Shown here in pieces: positions 34,335 to 42,394 of a stretch of 64,000 bases of DNA. Location of the stretch: positions 2,480,001-2,544,000 of the forward strand of contig NZ_CP025198.1 of the NCBI RefSeq assembly GCF_003325455.1, written 5' to 3'. The position numbers and the translations under genes are program-made. Source of the DNA: Acidipropionibacterium virtanenii (lineage in GTDB: Bacteria > Actinomycetota > Actinomycetes > Propionibacteriales > Propionibacteriaceae). The notes beneath the pieces are model-generated. The model ran no database searches and was not told where the DNA came from. It saw nothing but the letters and a program-made list of their open reading frames with translations. Every line of letters starts with the position of its first letter. The first letter of the stretch is position 1.

Positions 34335-34514
34335 ATGAGTGAACGACATGAGGGCGCTCAGACCGTGGGGCGAGGAGACGAAGTGGCGGAGTTGCGGACT
34401 GCTGCAGGGCGCATAGGCCATGCTTTCCTCGGCGAGTTATTTCGAGACCCTCCGCGGCACCCTCGAGGCGCATCGGTAGGCATACGGACGGGTGACACTG
34501 AGGTCGTGGCCTGA
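34335..34514 (+). CDS. Possible 59-aa protein coupled to the SIR2 gene
   Basis: ATG at 34335 to TGA at 34512-34514; the TGA shares its A with the ATG of the SIR2 gene (TGATG). The product is hydrophilic, with a possible helix DEVAELRTAAGRIGHAFLGELF (about residues 15-36) and a basic Pro/Arg patch after it. GAGAGA lies 9 nt upstream as a weak ribosome site. I do not recognise a family. It could be a small partner or regulator, a leader ORF that tunes SIR2 translation, or chance. Confidence 0.35.
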   Translation: MSERHEGAQTVGRGDEVAELRTAAGRIGHAFLGELFRDPPRHPRGASVGIRTGDTEVVA

Positions 34515-37500
34515 TGTGGATTACCGGCGACGTTGAGCTACCCGACGAGATTCTCGACGCCCACGAGCGCGGCGAACTCGTATTCTTCGTCGGTGCAGGG
34601 GCTTCGGTGGGTGAGCCTTCGAACCTTCCCCTATTTGACGACCTCGCCAAGAAGCTGGCGTTACTAGCGTCGCCCCCGTTCTCAACGAGCGGCGGACTGG
34701 ACTTCTTCATTGGGCAACTGGAGTCATTGCCACAGGGATTCGATGCGCATCACCATGTCCACACGCTGATTTCCAATCCGAAGTCGAGATTCAATCCGCT
34801 TCACAAGGCGATTGTTGACCTCGCGGGAATTGGAGGAGCGTTCCGCGTAGTGACGACCAACTACGACGACCACCTTGCTTCTGCTGCCCGCAGCGGCTCG
34901 ATAAACGTCCCAGACAGCTGGTACGCCCCGGCGTTGCCACTCGGGCGTGACTTCACAGGGCTCGTCCACCTGCACGGATCGGTACGGCGCCCGAAGGAGG
35001 AGATGATCCTCACTGACCGTGACTTCGGCCACGCGTACATCACTGATGCGTGGGCAGCACGGTTCCTCCTCTCCATGTTCGAGCGATTCACCGTGGTGTT
35101 CATCGGCTATAGCCACGACGACGTGATCATGCGCTACCTCGCGCTTGGGCTACCGTCGAGCGGCAACGCCACGGCCTCTAAACGATTCGCGTTCACGGAC
35201 GATCCGTCGAACAGCAAGTGGGGCTACCTAGGGATCCAGCCGATCGCCTACCCGGTATTCGAACGCGATCATCAAGCGCTCTTGGCGGCTCTCACCGCAT
35301 GGGCTGACCGCGCCAAGATGGGGCAGACCGACCACCAGTCACGCGTGCAGGCGATCGTCGCCGGCGGTACCGCGCTACCACTGCCGGACCGCGACTACCT
35401 CCTTGCTCGTCTCCGGACTACAAACGGCGCCCGCGACTTTGCGATTGCGACCGACTCACTGCCCGACGAACTCAAACTCGAGTGGCTGACGTGGCTGGAG
35501 GACTTCCCTGAGTTCAAGACCCTGTTCTCACCTTCGGATGTGTCGGATACGACGGCGATCCTGGGCAACTGGTTCGCAAGAACCTTCATTGAGTCGACGA
35601 CACTGAACGGTGCAGGACTCCAGACCGTACAACGCCTTGGGCAGTCGATGACCAGCTCATTGTATCGAACTGCCACCTTGATCACTAACCTCCTGAGCAA
35701 GCAGGATACAGTTGCTGGAAAGCGATATCAGGCACTCCTCGCCACCTCGATCTATGGACAGTCGGCGCCACTCGGAGACGACTTCCTCATGCCGTTCCTA
35801 CTCGATTCAACGGCGCCCAGCATGGCGGTACTGCGGGCTGCGCTGCGGCCCTTCCTCGAGCTGAAACGGCGCTTGTTTGTCGACAAGTCCACGGAACGCA
35901 CGATCCATCCCGATGCGAAGGTCACCTGGAACTCAAAGGAGTGCGTCCTGACTCAGTACGTCCTGCGCGTGGTGCAGGCATCCGATCCCGGCGATCGCTC
36001 CCTCGGCGGTGTCCTAGAGGACGCCATCGTCTCGGCGTACGACCTGCTCGACGCGTATCACGACGAGCGAGGCTGGGACCCGCTCGCGTATCACCGATCC
36101 GCGATTGAGCCGCACACTCAGGACGAATTCCGGGAGCCACTTGATGCCGTCATAGACGGGATCCGGGACTACGGGATAAAGGCGCTGCCCGTCTGGCCGG
36201 ACCTACCGGACCGGTGGTGGAACCTCGGCCGAGCACTCATGCGACGGCTTGCTCTGCATCTGGTATCCAGCGACCCGGCACGAAGCGCGGACGACAAGCT
36301 ATCGTGGCTCCTCGATCGCACTGGACTCTATACAGACAACCTGAAGCACGAGACCTACCGGGTGCTCGCCGCCGCAGTCGTGCCTGCATCACCGTCGCTC
36401 AAAAAGCGGGTCCTGGACGCTGTCACTGTCGGACCCGACTATCCCGAAGAGATTCCCGATCGTGACCGCCACTTCGCGTACGCGAAGTACAACTTGCTCG
36501 CGTGGCTAACGCAGGCCGACCCTGGCTGGGCGGAGGTGCAAACCACGTTCGATGCGGCCCAAGCCGAGAATCCCGGCTTCGCGGTGCGGAAGCACCCTGA
36601 CTTCGACAGCTGGATGACAAGCGGAACTTGGGGTGGGAAGCCGCCGATGGACATCGAGGAGTTCATTCAGGCACTGGCCCGGAACGTGAGCGCTGCACTC
36701 GATGACCTGCTGTCCCACGACTACTCCGACCGTCACTTCGACCAGCCCGACTGGCGAGATGCACTCGGGCTCGTGCAGCAGGCCGCTGAGCGACGCCCGG
36801 ACCTTGGTGTGCAGCTTTGGGACACCATCCTTGGTCGCGACCACCTTGGCGGCAAGCAGGTCGACCTATGGCGCGCGATCGCTGAAGGATGGGGAAAAGC
36901 CGTCCTGGGAGCTTCGGGTCTCGGAGCCATCCAGCGCCTCAACGCACTGTTGCCGGACAAGGACTCCGCCTACGCGGTCGGGCGTTTCCTGCTCGATCAG
37001 ATTCGACAGCAGATCGACGCAGATGAATCGCCAGTGTTCGCATCCATGCGCGCGCTGGCGGGATCACTCTGGCGCGAGCAAGGCACAGGATTCACGCACC
37101 GAGAAGATTCGGCCTCCCTGTCGTTCGCGCCGCTATACCTGAACTCGTGGCCGGGGTTCCTGGCGCAGTATTGGGGCAGTGAGGTCGATCGTCACTGGCG
37201 ACACTCGCGTGAGGACTGGACTGGACTCTGCAGCGAGGAGTCGGAAGCGCTCATCGCGCTGCTGAACGGCAACAAGGATGTACTGGACGCTACTCAGCCC
37301 GCGCTTGCCGGAGAGCTGTTCTTCTACTTCGCCGCAGACGCTGACTTTGCAGCGACACACCTGCTTCCGCTCTTCAACGACCCGCTGCGCCACGATTTTG
37401 CCTGGGACCCATTCCTGCACCACCCCAGGTGGAATGACCGGATCCTCGCAGCTGGCCTGTTCGACAGCATGGTCGCCGAGCTCAGCCGTCTCGACACATT

Positions 37501-38101
37501 GCCAGGCCAAACCCTGCATCACATCTTCCTAGAGTTCATGGCCTCGGTGGTGTCATTCGCGGGCATCACGAGTACCGACCGTAGGCGCCTGCTTGATCAG
37601 ACAGTGCTCGCGTCAGACGGTTTGCATGCCGCCGATTTCGCTGCGGCGGTCGTCCGACTCCTTCTTGAAGACGGCGTCGACGGGGCTGAAGTGTGGCGCC
37701 GCTGGCTCGGCAAGCATCTAGAACGCCGCCTCGACGGTCAGCCCCGGGTCGCATCTACCGAAGAGCTTGAACAATGGGCAGACGTCGTTCCTGTCGTCGG
37801 TGAATTCGCCCCTGCCGCAGCGACGCTTTTTGGCGGGCACAGCATCGGTCTCGGCGAGCGGTTCTTCAATCGGGAATTTCCGGATGGAATCCTCGCCGCC
37901 TATAGTCATGAGCTAGTTGCTTTCTTTGCCGAGCGGGTCCGGAATACGGCCGGCTCGGACTACATGGTGAGTTCCCGTGTGCGGGAACTAGTCGAGACGA
38001 TACGAGGAGCAGTTGGAGATACCGTCGCCAAACCACTGGTCGACGCGGCGAGGGAGAGGGATTTCCTGATTATGTCAAATGGAGATGGTCTTAAACAGTA
38101 G
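34514..38101 (+). CDS. SIR2-domain protein, candidate anti-phage NADase (DSR-like)
   Basis: A 1195-aa protein. Residues about 20-270 form a SIR2-type Rossmann domain: FFVGAGAS (NAD-binding Gly loop, 24-31), TTNYDDHL with the conserved Asn116, LVHLHGS with His154 as likely catalytic His, and FIGYSHDDVIMRYL. The remaining 900 residues are soluble, Trp-rich and mainly helical, with no motif I recognise. A SIR2 NADase N terminus on a giant helical sensor is the plan of defence-associated sirtuins, which deplete NAD+ on phage infection (family knowledge). GC and codon bias are lower than in the neighbours, suggesting transfer. ATG at 34514 has GAGG about 10 nt upstream. Confidence 0.85.
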   Translation: MWITGDVELPDEILDAHERGELVFFVGAGASVGEPSNLPLFDDLAKKLALLASPPFSTSGGLDFFIGQLESLPQGFDAHHHVHTLISNPKSRFNPLHKAIVDLAGIGGAFRVVTTNYDDHLASAARSGSINVPDSWYAPALPLGRDFTGLVHLHGSVRRPKEEMILTDRDFGHAYITDAWAARFLLSMFERFTVVFIGYSHDDVIMRYLALGLPSSGNATASKRFAFTDDPSNSKWGYLGIQPIAYPVFERDHQALLAALTAWADRAKMGQTDHQSRVQAIVAGGTALPLPDRDYLLARLRTTNGARDFAIATDSLPDELKLEWLTWLEDFPEFKTLFSPSDVSDTTAILGNWFARTFIESTTLNGAGLQTVQRLGQSMTSSLYRTATLITNLLSKQDTVAGKRYQALLATSIYGQSAPLGDDFLMPFLLDSTAPSMAVLRAALRPFLELKRRLFVDKSTERTIHPDAKVTWNSKECVLTQYVLRVVQASDPGDRSLGGVLEDAIVSAYDLLDAYHDERGWDPLAYHRSAIEPHTQDEFREPLDAVIDGIRDYGIKALPVWPDLPDRWWNLGRALMRRLALHLVSSDPARSADDKLSWLLDRTGLYTDNLKHETYRVLAAAVVPASPSLKKRVLDAVTVGPDYPEEIPDRDRHFAYAKYNLLAWLTQADPGWAEVQTTFDAAQAENPGFAVRKHPDFDSWMTSGTWGGKPPMDIEEFIQALARNVSAALDDLLSHDYSDRHFDQPDWRDALGLVQQAAERRPDLGVQLWDTILGRDHLGGKQVDLWRAIAEGWGKAVLGASGLGAIQRLNALLPDKDSAYAVGRFLLDQIRQQIDADESPVFASMRALAGSLWREQGTGFTHREDSASLSFAPLYLNSWPGFLAQYWGSEVDRHWRHSREDWTGLCSEESEALIALLNGNKDVLDATQPALAGELFFYFAADADFAATHLLPLFNDPLRHDFAWDPFLHHPRWNDRILAAGLFDSMVAELSRLDTLPGQTLHHIFLEFMASVVSFAGITSTDRRRLLDQTVLASDGLHAADFAAAVVRLLLEDGVDGAEVWRRWLGKHLERRLDGQPRVASTEELEQWADVVPVVGEFAPAAATLFGGHSIGLGERFFNREFPDGILAAYSHELVAFFAERVRNTAGSDYMVSSRVRELVETIRGAVGDTVAKPLVDAARERDFLIMSNGDGLKQ

Positions 38102-38103
38102 AG

Positions 38104-38109
38104 CCTAAG
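38104..38109 (+). repeat. Target-site duplication, left copy
   Basis: CCTAAG, identical to 40726-40731, directly flanks the IS21-type element. It lies 2 nt after the SIR2 stop codon. Confidence 0.8.
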
Positions 38110-38248
38110 TGAGTATTCGGAGGTTTGGGGGCCGGGTGTTATTGGGTTTGGGGGCCAGGGGTATTGCCGTTGGGGGCCAGTGACCTCCAGGGGTGGGGGC
38201 CACTGGCCCTCAACGGCAGGCTCAGCTACCTGGGGTCAGCCCGGCGGC

Positions 38249-39007
38249 TCAGCTCACGGGCGTGGGCGTGGGTGCGGTGTGCTCGCGCATATTGTGATTG
38301 CCGGTGTCGAACCAGATGGTGTTGTGCACGATGCGGTCCATGATCGCGTCGGCGTGGACTCCTGATCCGAGCCGGTGGTGCCAGTCCTTTTTCGCGTACT
38401 GGGTGCAGAAGACCGTGGATCCCGCGTCGTAGCGTCGTTCGAGCAGTTCCAGCAGCATCGAGCGCATGGCCTCATCAGGTTCGTCCAGCAGCCATTCGTC
38501 CAGGACGAGGAGGCTGTAGGAGGTGTACTTGCGCAGGAACTTCGCGACCCCTTGGGGCTTGTCCTGCGCCAGGACCCAGGCCTCGGCGAGGTCGGGCATG
38601 CGGATGTAGTGGGCTCTGAGCCGATGTTGGCAGGCCTGCTTCGCCAGCGCGCACCCGAGGTAGGACTTCCCGGACCCGGTGAAGCCTTGGAACACGACGT
38701 TCTGGTTCCGGGTGATGAAGGAGCACGTGGCGAACTGGTTGATGACCGTCTGGTCCAGTCCCCGCTCGGTGACGAGGTCGAGCCGACGTAGGTCCGCATT
38801 CGGGTAGCGCAGCCCGGCACGCCGGATCAGGCCCTCGACCTTGGAATTGGCGAAGGAGGAATGGGCCTCATCCACGAGGATCTGGAGGCGGTCTTCGAAG
38901 GGTAGGTGCATGGCCAGGGCGTCGTCTTGTGCTTCGATGGCCTCCAGGAGCGCTGCTGCTCCCATCTCCCGTAGCTTCCGTTTCGTTTCGATGTTGAGGG
39001 TGCTCAT
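38249..39007 (-). CDS. istB: IS21 transposition helper ATPase IstB
   Basis: A 252-aa AAA+ ATPase related to DnaC that loads or directs the IstA transposase. Walker A is GFTGSGKSYLG (about residues 108-118) and Walker B LLVLDEW (about 165-171). The N-terminal helical region MSTLNIETKRKLREMGAAALLEAIE is typical. The ATG at 39007 overlaps the istA stop by 4 bases. Confidence 0.95.
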   Translation of the reverse strand: MSTLNIETKRKLREMGAAALLEAIEAQDDALAMHLPFEDRLQILVDEAHSSFANSKVEGLIRRAGLRYPNADLRRLDLVTERGLDQTVINQFATCSFITRNQNVVFQGFTGSGKSYLGCALAKQACQHRLRAHYIRMPDLAEAWVLAQDKPQGVAKFLRKYTSYSLLVLDEWLLDEPDEAMRSMLLELLERRYDAGSTVFCTQYAKKDWHHRLGSGVHADAIMDRIVHNTIWFDTGNHNMREHTAPTPTPVS

Positions 39008-40560
39008 CGTGTACCCCCGGTGTAGTAGTCCCCGCCGCGGACGAACCCACCGGACTCAGTCGGCGGTGTTGGCGGCGGGCTAGCAGGGATCTTGTCCTGC
39101 CCGGTGGCCAGGATCGGATGAACGTGGGCGTAGCGGGGTGAACGAATCCTGCCCTTCAACGCCAGCGCGCAGGCTGCTTCCACCCGGTCCCCGGAGTAGC
39201 GGCGGGACAGGCGTAGCACGGCCAAGGCTGGATCCAAACCCTGCTCCGCGACGGGCACGGATTCGAAGATCCGTTGCATGACGATCACCGCGGCCGGCCC
39301 GATCCGCTCAGCCCAGGCCAGCACCCGTTCGGCGTCCCAGGGCTGGTAGCCGCCGTGGGGCTGATCCGAGGCCCGGGTGACGTAGGTGTTCTTCGTACCG
39401 ACCGGGGCCAGTAGGTGGCTGCTGACCCGCTGGCTGCCCTGGTAGGCCTCCAACATCGTTGCCGTGATCCTCAGGTCGAGCTTGGACCCGATCAGGGCGT
39501 ATGGCACGGAGTAGAAGTTCCCTTCGAAGGTGACGTGCCCGTTGCGGGCCACACTGCGGGCATACACCCAGGATGCGATCTCATAGGCCACGGCTGGCAA
39601 CGGCGTCAGTAGCGCCTTCTCCTCGGCGGCGAACACGCTGGCCCTGGAGCCGTCGCGTTTCTGGAAGGGCTGGGCGTTGTAGGCGTCCATCTGCTCGGCG
39701 ATGGCGTCCTTGAGCTCGGGTAGGGACGTGAACACGCTCTCCCGCAGCGAGGCGATCACCCACGTGGCCACGTGCCCGACCGTGTTCTCGACACTGGCCT
39801 TGTCCTTCGGTTTCCGCACTCTGCCTGGCAGTACTGCTGCCGAGTAGTGGGCTGCCATCTCCCGGTAGGCGTCATTGAGGACGATCTCTCCTTCGCGGGG
39901 GTGTTTGATCACGCCGGTCTTGAGGTTATCCGGCACGATCCTGGGTACCGAGCCGCCGAAGAACTCAAACATGGCCACGTGCGCGCCCAGCCAGGACACC
40001 TGAGCCATGTCCAGGCTCGGGTAGCAGAACGCATACCTTGAAAACGGCAGGCACCCGACGAACAGGTACACCGTGGACACCGCCCCGGTCACCGGGTCGA
40101 TCAGCTCCATCGTCGGGCCCGACCAGTCGACTTCCACGCTCTGCCCGGCCTTGTGGCCCACCCTCGAGGCGGCTCCAGTGACAAGGACGTGGCGCTGATA
40201 CGTCTTGCAGAACCGGTCATAGCCCATCGCCGGGTCCCCAGCCGTGGCACACGCGTCGAGGTACTCCTGATGCAGGAGCTTCAACGTCACCCCGACGCGG
40301 GTCAACTCCTTGTGCACCCAAGTCCAGTCGGGTTGGGCGAACACAGACTCGTGTTCGCCCCGGCCTGGGAACAACCGGGCATACACCACCGCGTCGCCGA
40401 GCTCGGCGACGTCCTCGAACCCGAGCCCGAGTCCGTTGGCGGCATCCAACACCGCGGTCACGCTCTTGCGTGACATGCCCTGCGAGGAAGCAATCGCCCG
40501 ACCGGACAACCCCTCCCTGTGCAAGCGAAGCACCAGCTTCGCCTTGATCTTGCGTACCAT
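39004..40560 (-). CDS. istA: IS21-family transposase IstA
   Basis: A 518-aa DDE transposase. It has an N-terminal HTH (LHREGLSGRAIASSQGMSRKSV, about 12-33) and a catalytic rve core with VDWSGP (first Asp), IVPDNLKTGV (second Asp) and KASVENTVGH (Glu). The C-terminal beta-barrel domain includes YSVPYALIGSKLDLRIT. I chose ATG 40560 because AAGGAG lies 9 nt upstream; a TTG at 40581 is an alternative. Confidence 0.95.
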   Translation of the reverse strand: MVRKIKAKLVLRLHREGLSGRAIASSQGMSRKSVTAVLDAANGLGLGFEDVAELGDAVVYARLFPGRGEHESVFAQPDWTWVHKELTRVGVTLKLLHQEYLDACATAGDPAMGYDRFCKTYQRHVLVTGAASRVGHKAGQSVEVDWSGPTMELIDPVTGAVSTVYLFVGCLPFSRYAFCYPSLDMAQVSWLGAHVAMFEFFGGSVPRIVPDNLKTGVIKHPREGEIVLNDAYREMAAHYSAAVLPGRVRKPKDKASVENTVGHVATWVIASLRESVFTSLPELKDAIAEQMDAYNAQPFQKRDGSRASVFAAEEKALLTPLPAVAYEIASWVYARSVARNGHVTFEGNFYSVPYALIGSKLDLRITATMLEAYQGSQRVSSHLLAPVGTKNTYVTRASDQPHGGYQPWDAERVLAWAERIGPAAVIVMQRIFESVPVAEQGLDPALAVLRLSRRYSGDRVEAACALALKGRIRSPRYAHVHPILATGQDKIPASPPPTPPTESGGFVRGGDYYTGGTR

Positions 40561-40725
40561 TCTGGTCACTCCTTCCGCCAACGTGCCCTATACACGTCAG
40601 CGGAAGGAGCCTACGAACCCGTGGCCCCCAACCACGCCACCCGTGGCCCCCAACCACGTCATTCAGCCCGAACCCTACCGGCCCCCAAACCCTCTACCTA
40701 CGGACCCCAGCAAAGCGAATATTCA

Positions 40726-40731
40726 CCTAAG
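40726..40731 (+). repeat. Target-site duplication, right copy
   Basis: CCTAAG, matching 38104-38109. Joining the two copies restores the pre-insertion sequence downstream of the SIR2 gene. Confidence 0.8.
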
Positions 40732-40792
40732 GGCGTTATTCGCAGTAGATTGTTTTGGCGCCATGGTCGTGTTGATCGAAAAAACCTCGGCT

Positions 40793-40839
40793 CCTTCAAA
40801 TATAGTGAGGCTACCAAGCCGAAACACCATATTTGAAGG
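40793..40839. repeat. 11-bp inverted repeat, possible end signal of the SIR2 unit
   Basis: CCTTCAAATAT (40793-40803) and ATATTTGAAGG (40829-40839), perfect, separated by 25 nt. It is AT-rich within GC-rich DNA. Before the IS inserted it lay about 70 nt past the SIR2 stop, so it could be a transcription-end hairpin or a mobile-element remnant. Confidence 0.5.
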
Positions 40840-40892
40840 CGATCGATCCATTACCTAAACTAGGACTGTCTCGACCCCGATGGCATGACTGA

Positions 40893-41036
40893 GCCGAACT
40901 CGTCGCCAGAACCCCCGACCTCGTCGCGAACCGGGGCATCGACCCGGCCGGCTACTGGCTGGGGCTGGACCGCCAGGCCGAATTCGCCCAGGTACTCTGG
41001 CGCCGCATCCTCCCCGCACTCGTCAACTCTACAGAA
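40893..41036 (+). pseudogene. Degraded coding remnant before pth
   Basis: From 40893 the plus strand reads a protein-like stretch (LVARTPDLVANRGIDPAGYWLGLD, RQAEFAQVLWRRILPALVNS) with actinobacterial codon use, but an in-frame TGA at 40890 and the lack of a start make it a 5'-truncated fragment. I cannot name the parent protein. It probably marks the right part of an older insertion. Confidence 0.3.
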
Positions 41037-41066
41037 CCGGTTGGCAACCACCCATGGATAAAACCC

Positions 41067-41669
41067 TCAACTGTTGAACCGGTTCTGCGCAGCGCCGAGA
41101 CCCTGTGTCATGAGGCATTCCACGGCGTCGGCGGCCAGGCTCACCTGAAGATCGGCCTCGGCCCGCTCACCGGCGGTGAACCGCTTGAGCACGTAGTCGG
41201 CGGGGTCCTGATGGCCCGGCGGACGTCCCACCCCCACGCGGACGCGGGTGAAGTCGCCGGAGCGCAGATGGGAGCGCATCGATCGCAGCCCGTTGTGGCC
41301 GTTGTCGCCACCGCCGGCCTTGATCCGGATCCGCCCCAGGTCCAGATCGATCTCGTCGTGGATGACGATGATGCGTCCGACCGGGATCCGGTCGAAGTCC
41401 GCGACCTTGCGGACCGCCACGCCGGAGTCGTTCATATAGGTGCGCGAGCGCATCAGCACCACGGGAAGGGCATCGGCCGAGGGGAGTCCCAGGCCGGCAC
41501 CCGAGATGCGGGTGCGCGCCGTCTCGGCGCGCAGGCCGCGGGCCGACGAGAGTGTCTCGCCGGCCCGGCGGCACAGCTCCGCGACCACCATCGCGCCCAC
41601 ATTGTGGCGTGTGGCGGCATAGGTCGGGCCGGGATTGCCCAGCCCGACCACCAGCCAGGGCCGATTCAC
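41067..41669 (-). CDS. pth: Peptidyl-tRNA hydrolase
   Basis: Releases peptides from peptidyl-tRNA dropped by ribosomes (200 aa). VVGLGNPGPTYAATRHNVG with the catalytic His (about residue 22), TYMNDSGVAV, VIHDEIDLDLGRIRIKAGGGDNGHNGLRS with the catalytic Asp, and RVRVGVGRPPG are all present. The start overlaps the rplY stop by 4 bases. The 3' end (QNRFNS) adjoins the island. Confidence 0.97.
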   Translation of the reverse strand: MNRPWLVVGLGNPGPTYAATRHNVGAMVVAELCRRAGETLSSARGLRAETARTRISGAGLGLPSADALPVVLMRSRTYMNDSGVAVRKVADFDRIPVGRIIVIHDEIDLDLGRIRIKAGGGDNGHNGLRSMRSHLRSGDFTRVRVGVGRPPGHQDPADYVLKRFTAGERAEADLQVSLAADAVECLMTQGLGAAQNRFNS

Positions 41670-42277
41670 TCAGCCTCGTCCTCGGCGTCGGCCTCGTCGG
41701 CATCCGCCTCGGTCTCCTCGGAGGGCTCGGGCTCGGCGGCGGGCACCACGATGGACACCGCGATGTCCTCGGGATCGCCGGTGAGCTCAACGCCCTCGGG
41801 CAGCGAGATCTCGCCCAGGGCGATGCTGTGGCCGGCAGGCAGGTCGGTGACGTCGACGACCAGCTGCTCGGGGATGTTCAGCGGATCGGCCAGGACCTCG
41901 ATCTCGTTGGAGTCGACGGTGGCGACGGTGCCGGGCTCGGGCTCGCCCTCCAGATGCAGGGCGACGGAGACGGTGACCTTCTCGCCGCGGCGCACGGTGA
42001 CCAGGTCGACGTGCCGCACGAAGCCGCGGATGACGTCGCGCTGGACCTCGCGGGGCAGCGCGAGCTGGGCGTCCTCGCCCTCGATCTCGATCGACAGCAG
42101 CGGGTTCTCCGACCGCAGCGCCAGCAGGGTCGCGTGGCCCGGCAGGGTCACGTGGATGGGATCAATGCCGTGGCCGTACATGACGGCGGGAACCTTGTCC
42201 TCGCGACGGATGCGGCGGGCCGCGCCCTTGCCGAACTCGGTGCGCCTCTCGGCCTTGATGCTGATGATGTCAGCCAT
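41666..42277 (-). CDS. rplY: 50S ribosomal protein L25/general stress protein Ctc
   Basis: A 203-aa 5S-rRNA-binding protein of the long (CTC/TL5) form. The N-terminal L25 domain (AERRTEFGKGAARRIRREDKVPAVMYG) is followed by a beta-rich C-terminal domain (LPAGHSIALGEISLPEGVEL) and an acidic Glu/Asp/Ala tail. The ATG at 42277 follows GGAGGAAA. It is coupled to pth. Confidence 0.96.
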   Translation of the reverse strand: MADIISIKAERRTEFGKGAARRIRREDKVPAVMYGHGIDPIHVTLPGHATLLALRSENPLLSIEIEGEDAQLALPREVQRDVIRGFVRHVDLVTVRRGEKVTVSVALHLEGEPEPGTVATVDSNEIEVLADPLNIPEQLVVDVTDLPAGHSIALGEISLPEGVELTGDPEDIAVSIVVPAAEPEPSEETEADADEADAEDEAE

Positions 42278-42384
42278 GGTCTTTCCTCCAACTCGGAACC
42301 GGACAGGCTCGACGAGTGGGGACGCCCGGGGCTCCGGGCAGCCAGTCGATCACGGACCCGCAGGTCCCTCGCCAAGCGTTCCGG

Positions 42385-42390
42385 AGTATA
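42385..42390 (-). promoter_or_regulatory. Possible -10 box of rplY-pth
   Basis: TATACT on the minus strand in the 117-nt gap between prs and rplY. No good -35 is visible. A short GC hairpin (GCCCGG-AGC-CCGGGC) lies in the leader near 42330. Confidence 0.3.
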
Positions 42391-42394
42391 CAGC

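Larger units (their letters stand above)
38110..40725. mobile_element. IS21-family insertion sequence (2616 bp, apparently intact)
   Basis: Ends are inverted: left TGAGTATTCG, right (reverse complement) TGAATATTCG, with the TG...CA termini of IS21. Both sub-terminal regions carry repeated TTTGGGGGCC-type sites: left at 38124, 38147, 38170 and 38194; right at 40623, 40645 and 40680, inverted. Multiple terminal repeats are an IS21 hallmark. The element encodes istA and istB (ATGA overlap) and is flanked by a perfect 6-bp duplication CCTAAG. No frameshifts are seen, so it may be recently active. Confidence 0.92.
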
